NCBI RefSeq assembly: GCF_002845745.1
Contig: NZ_PIUM01000024.1
Span: 1-64,000, forward strand
DNA: 64,000 nt
From: Telmatospirillum siberiense
GTDB lineage: Bacteria > Pseudomonadota > Alphaproteobacteria > Rhodospirillales > Magnetospirillaceae
Reading direction: 5' to 3'
Shown here: positions 45,573 to 57,021 of the stretch, in pieces
Position numbering within the stretch: position 1 is the stretch's first letter
How the letters are laid out: the number at the start of each line of letters is the position of its first letter
Made by a program: the position numbers and the translations under genes
The notes under the pieces: generated by a model
The model's database searches: none
What the model was told of the DNA's origin: nothing
Seen by the model: the letters and a program-made list of their open reading frames with translations, nothing else

Positions 45573-46268
45573 ATGAGCCGCGCCCACAAGGAACACCACC
45601 TTATCGCTCGGATCGGCTGGCTGCGGGCCGCCGTACTCGGCGCCAACGATGGAATCATCTCGACCGCCAGCCTGATTCTAGGGGTGGCCTCGGCGGCCGG
45701 CTCCCGCAACGACGCCTTGATCGCGGGAGTGGCCGGCCTGGTCGCCGGCGCCATGTCCATGGCCGCCGGAGAATATGTCTCCGTCAGTTCGCAATCCGAT
45801 ACCGAACACGCCGATCTTACCCGTGAGCGGCGGGAACTGGTGGCCACTCCCGATCTTGAAAAGGAGGAGCTCGCTCAAATTTATGTTGCTCGCGGCGTCA
45901 AGACACCGCTTGCCCGCCAAGTCGCCGGACAGCTTATGGAAAAAGACGCCATCGGCGCGCATGCTCACGACGAACTTGGCATTTCGGAGTCCAACACCGC
46001 TCGCCCCGTGCAAGCCGCCCTGACCTCGGCGGTGACCTTTTCCGTCGGCGCGGCCCTGCCGCTCGCATTGACGGCCGTCTCGCCGTCACCTTGGTTGCTG
46101 CCTGGCGTTTCCGCCGGTTCGCTGGTGTTTTTGGCGTTGCTGGGCATCATCGGCGCAAAGGCCGGTGGCGCGAACATCCTCAAGCCGACCATCCGCGTGA
46201 CCTTCTGGGGCGCGCTGGCCATGGCCTTGACGACGGGAATCGGCGCTCTTTTGGGAAAAGTCGTCTGA
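45573..46268 (+). CDS. VIT1/CCC1-family iron/manganese transporter
   Basis: A 231-residue membrane protein of the VIT1/CCC1 family that exports or stores Fe or Mn. It has five helices and the family motifs (LGANDGIISTASLILGV; GAMSMAAGEYVSVSSQSD) and an acidic loop between helices 2 and 3 that binds metal in relatives. GCAGGA precedes the ATG at 45573. It follows the cytochrome gene closely. Repeat element copy B begins just after the stop. Confidence 0.88.
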   Translation: MSRAHKEHHLIARIGWLRAAVLGANDGIISTASLILGVASAAGSRNDALIAGVAGLVAGAMSMAAGEYVSVSSQSDTEHADLTRERRELVATPDLEKEELAQIYVARGVKTPLARQVAGQLMEKDAIGAHAHDELGISESNTARPVQAALTSAVTFSVGAALPLALTAVSPSPWLLPGVSAGSLVFLALLGIIGAKAGGANILKPTIRVTFWGALAMALTTGIGALLGKVV

Positions 46269-46273
46269 GAGCG

Positions 46274-46537
46274 AGTGGCACCGGCGTCCCTGCCCATAAG
46301 CGCTAGCTTAACCCTCGCCCCTTGCGGGAGAGGGTGGCGAGCGTAAGCGAGCGGGTGAGGGGGGGGGCTTAGCGTCCGCGAGACATAAAGACCTGTTTGT
46401 TTCTGCACACTTTTTCCGCGCTCCCGCGCGTAAGTCCCCTCACCCCACTCGCTTACGCTCGTCCCCTCTCCCGCAAAGCGGGCGAGGGGAGATTTTTCTT
46501 AATCCGAGCGCTTATGGGCAGGGACGCCGGTGCCACT
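46274..46537. repeat. MITE-like inverted-repeat element, copy B
   Basis: The best preserved copy: terminal AGTGGCACCGGCGTCCCTGC is mirrored at the right end (46518-46537), and the inner arms CCCTCGCCC/GGGCGAGGG flank a core with TGTTTCTGCACACTTTTTCC. It lies between two convergent genes and could act as a bidirectional terminator. Confidence 0.8.
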
Positions 46538-46595
46538 CTTTTTTCACACCCTCTTTCGCGGAAATGATGAAAAAACCCAACCATCAGCCTCATTT

Positions 46596-49119
<2,524 letters not shown>

Positions 49120-49123
<4 letters not shown>

Positions 49124-50787
49124 GCCATCAGCATGGTGACATGAGCCCCCTGGTCGACATGACCCAACTCCGCATGGTGGGGCCGGCCCGCAGCAGCCAG
49201 CCGCGCTATGTCGACCTGCTGCCGCCTTGCAACAACGCCTGCCCCGCGGGCGAGGACATCCAGGGCTGGCTATCGCTCGCCCAAGCCGGGAAATTCCATG
49301 CGGCATGGCAGCATCTGGTCCGTGACAATCCCCTGCCCGCGGTCCATGGCCGGGTCTGTTATCACCTTTGCGAGAGCGCCTGCAATCGCGGCGAACTCGA
49401 CACGTCGGTGAGCATCCACGCCATCGAACGCCTCCTCGGCGACAAGGCCGATGCCGAGAATTGGACGCTGCCGGTGGACGCGAAATCAAGCGGCAAGCGC
49501 GTGCTGATCGTCGGTGCCGGACCCAGCGGCCTCTCCGCCGCCTTCCATCTGACCCGGCTGGGGCATCACGTGGACATTCACGAGGCGGGACCTCTTCCCG
49601 GCGGCATGCTGCATTTCGGCATTCCCGCCTATCGCCTGCCACGCGACGTCCTGATGCGGGAGATCGCCCGCATCGAGGCGATGGGGGTCAAAATCACCCT
49701 CGACCACAAGGTCGAGGATATTCTGGCCGAACAGGCGGCCGGCAAATACGACGCGGTATTCCTGGCGATCGGCACGCAAATAGGCAAGCGGAGCGATATC
49801 CCCGCGCGCGATGCGGCACGCGTGATCGACGCCATCACCCTGCTCCATGAGGTCGAGACCGGTGATTCTCCGCGTCTTGGCCGCCGCGTCATCGTTTACG
49901 GCGGCGGCAATACGGCGATGGACGCCGCCCGCACGGCCCGCAGGCTCGGCGCCGAAGAGACGCTGATCGTCTATCGCCGGGACCGGGTCCACATGACCGC
50001 CCAAGCCTTCGAATCCGCCGAGGCGCTGTCGGAGGGCATCAAGATCAAATGGCTCAGCACGATCAAGGAAATCGACGGCGACGACATCACGGTCGAAACG
50101 ATGCGGCTCGATGATCAGGGACGGGCTCAGCCGACCGGACAATTCGAGACCTTGACGGCCGACTCCGTGGTGCTCGCGCTCGGCCAACAGACCGAAAGCG
50201 GTTTTCTGAAAGGCGTGTCGGGCATCGCCTTCACGGCGGACGGCTCGCTCGTCGTCGACAAGGCGATGATGACGGGCCATCCCGGCGTTTTCGCCGGCGG
50301 CGACATGGTGCCCGGAGACAGAACCGTTACCGCGGCGGTTGGACACGGCAAAAAAGCCGCCCGCCACATCGACGCCTGGCTCCGGGGGGAAATCCGGCAG
50401 GTCGCGGCCCGGCATCCGATGGTGGGGTTCGATCAGCTCAAACTGCCGATCTACGCCGATGCGCCACGCTCGATCCAACGGGAAGTGGACGCGGAAAGCC
50501 GAATCGTCCGGGGATTTAGCGAAACCATGGACGGCCTTTCCGAGGCCGAAGCGCTTTACGAAGCGCAACGGTGCCTGTCCTGTGGGAACTGCTTCGAATG
50601 TGACAACTGCTTCGCCGCCTGTCCGGAGACCGCGATCATCAAACTCGGCCCAAGCCACGGCTACCGGGTGGACATGGCTTTGTGCACCGGCTGCGCCGTC
50701 TGTGTCGAGCAGTGCCCCTGCCATGCCATGGAGATGGTGCCCGAAATCATCCCCCAACCCACCAAGACCCTGGAAGCGGCCCAATGA
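49120..50787 (+). CDS. GltD-like FAD/NAD(P) oxidoreductase with added ferredoxin domain
   Basis: A 555-residue flavoprotein. The N-terminal Cys-rich Fe-S domain (CNNACPAGED, about residue 37) is followed by an FAD site (GAGPSGLSAA, about 131) and an NAD(P) site (GGGNTAMDAARTA, about 263). The C-terminus adds a 2[4Fe-4S] domain (CGNCFECDNCFAACP and CTGCAVCVEQCP) absent from ordinary GltD. It overlaps MFS and NifJ by ATGA on both sides, and probably links the ferredoxin-level electrons of NifJ to NAD(P)H. Confidence 0.87.
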
Positions 50788-53700
50788 GCATACGCACGAC
50801 GATGGACGGCAACACGGCCGTCGCACATGTGGCCTATCGGGTAAACGAGGTCTGCGCGATCTTTCCGATAACCCCCTCCTCGACCATGGCCGACCTGGCC
50901 GATCAATGGATGTCCGAAGGACTTAAGAACATCTGGGGCAATATCCCGGCCGTTCAGGAGATGCAGGCCGAGGGGGGCGCGGCCGGTGCCGTTCACGGCG
51001 CGCTGCAATCGGGCGCGCTGACCACGACCTTCACGGCCTCCCAGGGCCTGATGCTGATGATCCCCAACATGTTCAAGATCGCCGGCGAACTGACTTCGAC
51101 CGTCTTCCATGTGGCGTCCCGCTCGCTGGCGACCTCGGCGCTCTCGATTTTCGGCGATCACGCGGACGTCATGACGGTGCGGCCCACCGGATTCGCCTTG
51201 CTGAGCTCGACCTCGGTCCAGGATGCCCATGACAGCGCCCTGATCGCCCAGATGGCCACGCTCGAATCCCGGGTTCCATTTCTGCATTTCTTCGACGGCT
51301 TCCGCACATCGCATGAACTCAACACGCTGGAGTTGCTGAGCGACGCCGACATCCGATCGATGATCGACGACAATCTGGTCCGCGCCCATCGCGCCCGCGG
51401 GCTCAACCCCGAGCATCCGTTCATCCGCGGCACCGCGCAAAACCCGGACACGTTTTTCCAGGCGCGCGAGGCGGTCAATCCTTACTACGCGCGCGTTCCG
51501 GGCATCGTCGAGGCCGCGATGGAGCGTTTCGCCGCCTTGACCGGCAGGCGGTATCATCTGTTCGACTATGACGGAGCCGCGGACGCCGATCGGGTGCTGA
51601 TCCTGATGGGCTCGGGGGCCGAGACGGCGCGCGCGACGGCGGCGGCCTTATGCGCTGCCGGCGAGAAGGTCGGCGTGCTTCAGGTCCGCCTCTATCGCCC
51701 GTTCTCGGTTTCGCATTTTTTGGCCGCGTTGCCGGCCTCCGTCCGGGCAATAGCGGTTCTCGACAGAACCAAGGAACCCGGCGCTCTCGGCGAGCCCTTG
51801 TTCCTCGATGTCGTGACCGGCCTCGCCTGCGCGGTCGCCGAGGGCGCGCGCCGGGCGATGCCCCGGGTCATCGGAGGGCGGTACGGGCTGTCATCGAAGG
51901 ACTTTACGCCGGCGATGGCCAAGGCCGCATTCGACGAGCTCAAAGCCAGCCCTCCCCGGACCGGCTTCACTCTCGGCATCAACGACGACGTAAGCCACCA
52001 GAGCCTCGCCGTCGACGAAAGCTTCATGATCGAGAAGGACGACGTCACGCGCGCGGTTTTCTATGGACTTGGCGCGGACGGAACCGTCGGCGCCAACAAG
52101 AACAGCGTCAAAATCATCGCCGAGGATGCGGGGCTCTTCGCCCAGGGCTATTTCGTCTACGATTCTCATAAATCCGGGGCGCAGACGGTTTCGCATCTCC
52201 GCTTCGGGCCCGATCCGATCCGGGCGCCCTATCTCATCTCCCGGGCGGGGTTTGTCGCCTGCCACCAGTTCGCCGCCCTGGAGCGCCAGGACATCCTGCG
52301 TGTCGCCGCCCCCGGAGCCACCGTGCTGCTGAACGCGCCCTATCCCGCGGCCGACGTCTGGGACCGTCTGCCGCGCCCGGTGCAGCAGACGGTCATCGAG
52401 AAAAAACTCCGTTTGTTCGTCATCGACGCCTCCGCCGTGGCCCGCGAAGCCGGCCTGGGATCGCGGACCAACACCATCTTGCAGACCTGCTTCTTCGCGA
52501 TCTCCGGCGTCCTGCCACGCGACAAGGCGCTCGGCCATATCAAGGACTCCATCCGCAAGACTTACGCGCGCAAGGGCCAAACCGTGGTCGACAAGAACTT
52601 CGCCGCCGTCGACGCCACCCTGGCACGATTGAGCGAGGTCGCGGTGCCGGCGAAAGTGACGAGCGAAAGAGACAGGCGGCCCCTGGTTCCGGCGAACGCG
52701 CCCGAGTTCGTCCGTCTGGTGACCGCCCGCATCTTCGCGGGCGACGGCGAGGAAATTCCGGTCAGTCTCATTCCCGCCGACGGTACCTTCCCGTCGGGAA
52801 CCGCCGCCTTTGAAAAACGCAACATCTCCGACATCGTCCCGGTCTGGCGGGAGGATCTTTGCGTCCAATGCGGTCAATGCGGCTTCGTCTGCCCGCACAG
52901 CGTCATCCGCGCCCGCTACTACCATGAAGACAAGCTTGCCGGAGCGCCGGCCAAGTTCAAATCCGCCCCGGTCAATGCACGCGGCTATCCGGAAGCCCGC
53001 TTCACCTTGCAATTCTACGTCGAGGACTGCACCGGCTGCGGCCTGTGCATCGAGGCCTGTCCGGAAACCAGCCCGCGCGAAGCCGGCGTGAAGGCCATCA
53101 ACATGTCGGGAAAACTGCCGCTGCTGGAAGACGAACAAGCCAATATCGCCTTCTTCGAAACACTGCCGGTCAATGATCGGGCGCGGGTGGATTTCGCCGA
53201 CGTCCGTGGCGTGCAGTTCCTGGAACCCCTGTTCGAATTCTCCGGGGCTTGCGGCGGCTGTGGCGAAACGCCTTACCTCAAGCTGCTGAGCCAGTTGTTC
53301 GGCGACCGGCTTCAGGTTGCCAACGCCACCGGCTGTTCCTCCATCTACGGCGGCAATCTGCCGGTGACCCCCTGGACGAAGAACGCCGAAGGCCAAGGCC
53401 CCGCCTGGTCGAATTCGCTATTCGAAGACAACGCCGAGTTCGGACTGGGCTTCCGGCTCGCCGCCGACCAGCATCTCGGGCTGGCCCTGTCGCTGTTGGC
53501 CGGCCTTGCGGACAAGGTCGGGGCCGATCTCGCCAGGGATATCGCCAATGCGCCGCAAATCATCGAATCCGATATCCGCGCCCAGCGCATTCGGGTCGCT
53601 CAGCTCAAGGCCCGCTTACAGGGCAGTACCGAGCCGCAAGCCCTCGATCTGCTCTCGGTCATCGACCATCTGGTTCGGCGCAGCATCTGGATCGTCGGCG

Positions 53701-54350
53701 GTGACGGATGGGCCTATGACATCGGTTATGGAGGCCTCGATCACGTGCTCGCCACCGGTCGCGACGTCAATGTGCTGGTGCTCGACACCGAAGTCTATTC
53801 CAACACCGGCGGTCAGGCTTCGAAGGCGACGCCTCTCGGCGCGGTGGCCAAGTTTGCCGCGGCCGGCAAGCGAACGGCGCGAAAGGACATTTGCCTCCAG
53901 GCGATCGCCTATGGAAACATCTATGTCGCCCAGGTGGCCATGGGCGCCAATCCACAGCACACGCTGCGCGCCTTCCGCGAGGCCGAGGCCTATCAGGGAC
54001 CGTCGCTTATCGTCGCCTACAGCCATTGCATCGCCCATGGCATCGACATGCGCCTTGGCATGAAACAGCAGGACCTGGCGACGGCCAGCGGTTATTGGCC
54101 GCTATTCCGCTACAATCCGATGATGCGAAGCGTGAAGGAAAATCCGTTCATCCTCGATTCCCCCCGCCCGCGCCTTCCCTTGAAGAGCTATGCCTATAAC
54201 GAGCTCCGCTACAGCTCCCTGGCGAGCACTCATCCCGCCGAGGCCGACCGTCTCCTCCTCATGGCGCAGGCGGCCGTGACGGAGAAATATCGTCAATATG
54301 AGGAACTCGCGCGCCGCGACGGCAGCCGTTTCCATCCCCCGGCAAATTGA
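50784..54350 (+). CDS. nifJ: Pyruvate:ferredoxin (flavodoxin) oxidoreductase
   Basis: Oxidises pyruvate with CoA to acetyl-CoA, CO2 and low-potential electrons, or runs in reverse. The 1188-residue single chain has the usual domain order: pyrimidine-binding domain with FPITPSSTMADLAD, transketolase C-like domain, 2[4Fe-4S] insert (CVQCGQCGFVCPHS near 693, CTGCGLCIEACPE near 749) and TPP domain (CGGCGETPYLKLL near 823). This is an oxygen-sensitive enzyme, so expression in low oxygen is expected. The start at 50784 overlaps the GltD-like stop. Confidence 0.95.
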   Translation: MSIRTTMDGNTAVAHVAYRVNEVCAIFPITPSSTMADLADQWMSEGLKNIWGNIPAVQEMQAEGGAAGAVHGALQSGALTTTFTASQGLMLMIPNMFKIAGELTSTVFHVASRSLATSALSIFGDHADVMTVRPTGFALLSSTSVQDAHDSALIAQMATLESRVPFLHFFDGFRTSHELNTLELLSDADIRSMIDDNLVRAHRARGLNPEHPFIRGTAQNPDTFFQAREAVNPYYARVPGIVEAAMERFAALTGRRYHLFDYDGAADADRVLILMGSGAETARATAAALCAAGEKVGVLQVRLYRPFSVSHFLAALPASVRAIAVLDRTKEPGALGEPLFLDVVTGLACAVAEGARRAMPRVIGGRYGLSSKDFTPAMAKAAFDELKASPPRTGFTLGINDDVSHQSLAVDESFMIEKDDVTRAVFYGLGADGTVGANKNSVKIIAEDAGLFAQGYFVYDSHKSGAQTVSHLRFGPDPIRAPYLISRAGFVACHQFAALERQDILRVAAPGATVLLNAPYPAADVWDRLPRPVQQTVIEKKLRLFVIDASAVAREAGLGSRTNTILQTCFFAISGVLPRDKALGHIKDSIRKTYARKGQTVVDKNFAAVDATLARLSEVAVPAKVTSERDRRPLVPANAPEFVRLVTARIFAGDGEEIPVSLIPADGTFPSGTAAFEKRNISDIVPVWREDLCVQCGQCGFVCPHSVIRARYYHEDKLAGAPAKFKSAPVNARGYPEARFTLQFYVEDCTGCGLCIEACPETSPREAGVKAINMSGKLPLLEDEQANIAFFETLPVNDRARVDFADVRGVQFLEPLFEFSGACGGCGETPYLKLLSQLFGDRLQVANATGCSSIYGGNLPVTPWTKNAEGQGPAWSNSLFEDNAEFGLGFRLAADQHLGLALSLLAGLADKVGADLARDIANAPQIIESDIRAQRIRVAQLKARLQGSTEPQALDLLSVIDHLVRRSIWIVGGDGWAYDIGYGGLDHVLATGRDVNVLVLDTEVYSNTGGQASKATPLGAVAKFAAAGKRTARKDICLQAIAYGNIYVAQVAMGANPQHTLRAFREAEAYQGPSLIVAYSHCIAHGIDMRLGMKQQDLATASGYWPLFRYNPMMRSVKENPFILDSPRPRLPLKSYAYNELRYSSLASTHPAEADRLLLMAQAAVTEKYRQYEELARRDGSRFHPPAN

Positions 54351-54425
54351 ATTGAAGCGAAGCGGATTCCCGGACATCCCCGCTTCGCGCCTTCCGCAAA
54401 AACCATCCGGCTCAGGGAGCGAAAC

Positions 54426-55427
54426 ATGTCTCTAACGACAAGCTATCTCGGCCTGACACTGAAAAATCCCCTGATCGCCTCGGCGTCACCCTTGAACGCC
54501 AATCTCGACAATCTCCGCCGCCTTGAGGATGCCGGCACGGCCGCGATCGTTCTGCCGTCGCTGTTCCAGGAACAGATCGAAGGTGACGACGAGGTTCGTC
54601 AATGGCTGACCGAAATTCACGCGGACAGCTCCCCGGAGGCCCTTTCCTATTTTCCCGCGGCGATCGGCGAGCCCTATGGCGTGGGGCCGGAGCGTTATCT
54701 CGACTTGATTCGACGCGGCACCGAAGCGGTCTCCATCCCCATCATCGCCAGCTTGAATGGATCGTCGCTGTCGGGCTGGACGGAATATGCGCGGTTGATC
54801 GAAACGGCCGGCGCGGCGGCCGTCGAATTGAACATGTATTACGTGCCGACCGACCTCAGGGAATCCGGCCAAGACATCGAAGTCCGTTACAGCGAGATCG
54901 TCGATGCGGTGTGCGGAACCATCACGCTGCCCGTTTCGGTCAAGCTGCCGTCCAATCTGAGCGCGATAGGCCACTTCGCAACGAGCCTGGTGGAACATGG
55001 CGCCGCCGGGCTGGTTCTTTTCAATCGTTTGATGCAGCCGGATATCGACCTCGTCCACCTGAAGCTGACGGACACGATCGATCTCAGCGAACCGAACGAA
55101 ATGCGGCTATCGCTGCTTTGGACAGCGATCCTTTCGGGAAGAATTACGGCCTCCCTGGCCGCGTCCACCGGCGTTTCAACAAGCGCCGACGTGGTGAAAT
55201 GCCTTCTGGCCGGCGCCGATGTGGTGATGACGGCTTCGGCGTTGCTGCGACACGACGTCGGTTACATGTCCATCCTCGCCGGCGGCTTGCGGACATGGAT
55301 GGAAGAACGGGGAATCGCTACGCTCGCCGATATGCGGGGCATGATGAGCTGGCAGCGCAGCCGCGATCCCAGCATCTACACACGCGCGAACTATATCCGG
55401 ATTCTCGAGCATTATGCGCCCCACTGA
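54426..55427 (+). CDS. Dihydroorotate dehydrogenase-like flavoprotein
   Basis: A 333-residue TIM-barrel FMN protein of the PyrD/PreA superfamily (TTSYLGLTLKNPLIASASPL at the start; STGVSTSADVVKCLLAGADV for FMN phosphate). It differs from housekeeping PyrD and belongs to the DHOD-like group often found beside NifJ genes. GGGAG precedes the ATG. It lies 75 bp after nifJ and is probably in that operon. The substrate is unknown. Confidence 0.82.
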   Translation: MSLTTSYLGLTLKNPLIASASPLNANLDNLRRLEDAGTAAIVLPSLFQEQIEGDDEVRQWLTEIHADSSPEALSYFPAAIGEPYGVGPERYLDLIRRGTEAVSIPIIASLNGSSLSGWTEYARLIETAGAAAVELNMYYVPTDLRESGQDIEVRYSEIVDAVCGTITLPVSVKLPSNLSAIGHFATSLVEHGAAGLVLFNRLMQPDIDLVHLKLTDTIDLSEPNEMRLSLLWTAILSGRITASLAASTGVSTSADVVKCLLAGADVVMTASALLRHDVGYMSILAGGLRTWMEERGIATLADMRGMMSWQRSRDPSIYTRANYIRILEHYAPH

Positions 55428-55450
55428 CCACCGCCCGGAGCGGCGTACCT

Positions 55451-55491
55451 AATACCAAGTCTCGGATGAGGATGACTCCCCCGAGAGTTGG
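55451..55491. repeat. Imperfect palindrome related to 41296-41332
   Basis: CCAAGTCTCGG (55455-55465) pairs with 55481-55491 with one mismatch. The stretch AATACCAAGTCTCGGATGAG is nearly the reverse complement of the BON-side palindrome. It abuts regulon copy 17. Confidence 0.55.
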
Positions 55492-55494
55492 CAT

Positions 55495-55540
55495 AAGTAC
55501 TTTCCGATCCTCCCGACACACCACCCTCGGCCGCTATTCT
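55495..55540 (+). promoter_or_regulatory. Regulon promoter element for csbD-cfa (copy 17)
   Basis: AAGTACTTTCCGATCCTCCC at 55495-55514 and TATTCT at 55535-55540. Confidence 0.7.
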
Positions 55541-55596
55541 GCTCTCGCGGTCATCGGACCTACCCGCGAGAGCAACGGAAAATGGAGCATAGCGAC

Positions 55597-55779
55597 ATGG
55601 ACAAGGATCGTATCGTCGGCGCGGCTAAAGAGGTCAAGGGCGCCATTGAGGAAGCGGTCGGCAACGTCATCGGAGATGCCAAGATGGTCGCCGATGGAAA
55701 AAAAGACAAAGTGGAGGGCAAGGCCCAAAACGCCATCGGCAGCGCGAAGGACATCGCGAAAGAGGCACTTAAGAAGTAA
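55597..55779 (+). CDS. CsbD-family stress protein (60 aa)
   Basis: A 60-residue hydrophilic protein with the CsbD pattern (MDKDRIVGAAKEVKGAIEE, later GKAQNAIGSAKD). The start at 55597 has GGAG 9 nt upstream; an ATG at 55582 is also in frame. It is a paralogue of the protein at 21467. It lies 3 bp ahead of cfa and 57 bp after the regulon -10. Confidence 0.87.
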   Translation: MDKDRIVGAAKEVKGAIEEAVGNVIGDAKMVADGKKDKVEGKAQNAIGSAKDIAKEALKK

Positions 55780-55782
55780 CTC

Positions 55783-56988
55783 ATGTTTCTATTCAATTTA
55801 TTTTTCAATCGACTGATGAGTTACGGGCGCCTGACCGTCATAGACGCCGGAGGAAAAATCCACGTCTATCAGGGCGAACCGACGGATGTTTTTCCTCCGG
55901 TCACCATTCGTCTGCATGACCGGTCGATACATTGGAGACTCCCGCTGCGTCCGGCGATGACCGTCGGCGAAAGCTACATGGATGGCACGCTGACCATCGA
56001 GGAAGGCACGCTTTACGACTTCCTGGCACTGGTCAGCGAAAACCTGCACCGCATGGACCAGCGCTATTCTCCCGGTGAACACGCTTTCGCCATGGTGCGC
56101 CTGTTGCAACAATGGAATCCGGTGTCGTCGAGCAAACGCAACGTCGCCCGCCACTACGATCTGTCGGGCGCCCTCTACGACCTGTTCCTCGACAGTGACC
56201 GGGAGTACTCCTGCGCCTATTTCGCGACCGCCGGGATGTCGCTGGAAGAGGCCCAAAGAGCCAAGAAAACCCACATCATGACCAAGCTGCTGCTCCGTCC
56301 CGGGCAAAAAGTGCTCGACATCGGCTGCGGCTGGGGCGGCCTGGCGCTGTCCATGGCCCGCGACTATGACGTCGACGTCACGGGGATCACCCTTTCCGAA
56401 GAACAGCTCAAGGTCGCCCGGCTCCGCGCGGAGGACGCGCAACTGACAGGCAAGGTGCACTTCAGGCTGTGCGATTACCGCGATATTGCCGAACGCTTCG
56501 ACCGCATCGTCTCGGTGGGAATGTTCGAGCATGTCGGCGTCGGATATTTCCAGACATTTTTCAACCATGTGCGTGATCTGCTGACCGACAACGGCGTGGC
56601 TCTCCTGCACGCCATCGGACGTTCCGCCGGGCCGGGCGTCACCAACGCCTGGATCCGCAAATATATTTTCCCCGGCGGCTATAGCCCGGCGCTGTCCGAG
56701 GTGCTGCCCAAGGTGGAACGCGCAGGTCTCCTCGTCACCGATATCGAATTGCTGTTTCCGCATTACGCGGAGACCCTGCATCACTGGGCCGAACGCTTCG
56801 CCAAGAATCGCGCCAGCGCCGCCAAAATTTATGACGAACGCTTCTGCCGTATGTGGGAATTCTATCTGGCCGGCGCCGAAACCGCCTTCCGTCATCAGGG
56901 TTTGATGGTCTTCCAGATGCAAATGGCGAAGAACCATGCCGACATTCCGCGGACCCGCGACTACATCACCGCCCGCGAACGGTGCTGA
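55783..56988 (+). CDS. cfa: Cyclopropane-fatty-acyl-phospholipid synthase family methyltransferase
   Basis: Adds a methylene bridge to unsaturated membrane fatty acids using SAM. The 401-residue protein has a family N-terminal domain, then a Rossmann methyltransferase with the SAM site VLDIGCGWGGLAL (near 178) and a VSVGMFEHVG motif. It starts 3 bp after csbD and so is expected to be induced with it. Cfa is a classic stationary-phase and acid-stress gene, which fits the regulon. Confidence 0.92.
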   Translation: MFLFNLFFNRLMSYGRLTVIDAGGKIHVYQGEPTDVFPPVTIRLHDRSIHWRLPLRPAMTVGESYMDGTLTIEEGTLYDFLALVSENLHRMDQRYSPGEHAFAMVRLLQQWNPVSSSKRNVARHYDLSGALYDLFLDSDREYSCAYFATAGMSLEEAQRAKKTHIMTKLLLRPGQKVLDIGCGWGGLALSMARDYDVDVTGITLSEEQLKVARLRAEDAQLTGKVHFRLCDYRDIAERFDRIVSVGMFEHVGVGYFQTFFNHVRDLLTDNGVALLHAIGRSAGPGVTNAWIRKYIFPGGYSPALSEVLPKVERAGLLVTDIELLFPHYAETLHHWAERFAKNRASAAKIYDERFCRMWEFYLAGAETAFRHQGLMVFQMQMAKNHADIPRTRDYITARERC

Positions 56989-57021
56989 CGGCCGGGAGCA
57001 TCCAGTGGAGTACGCGTTCGA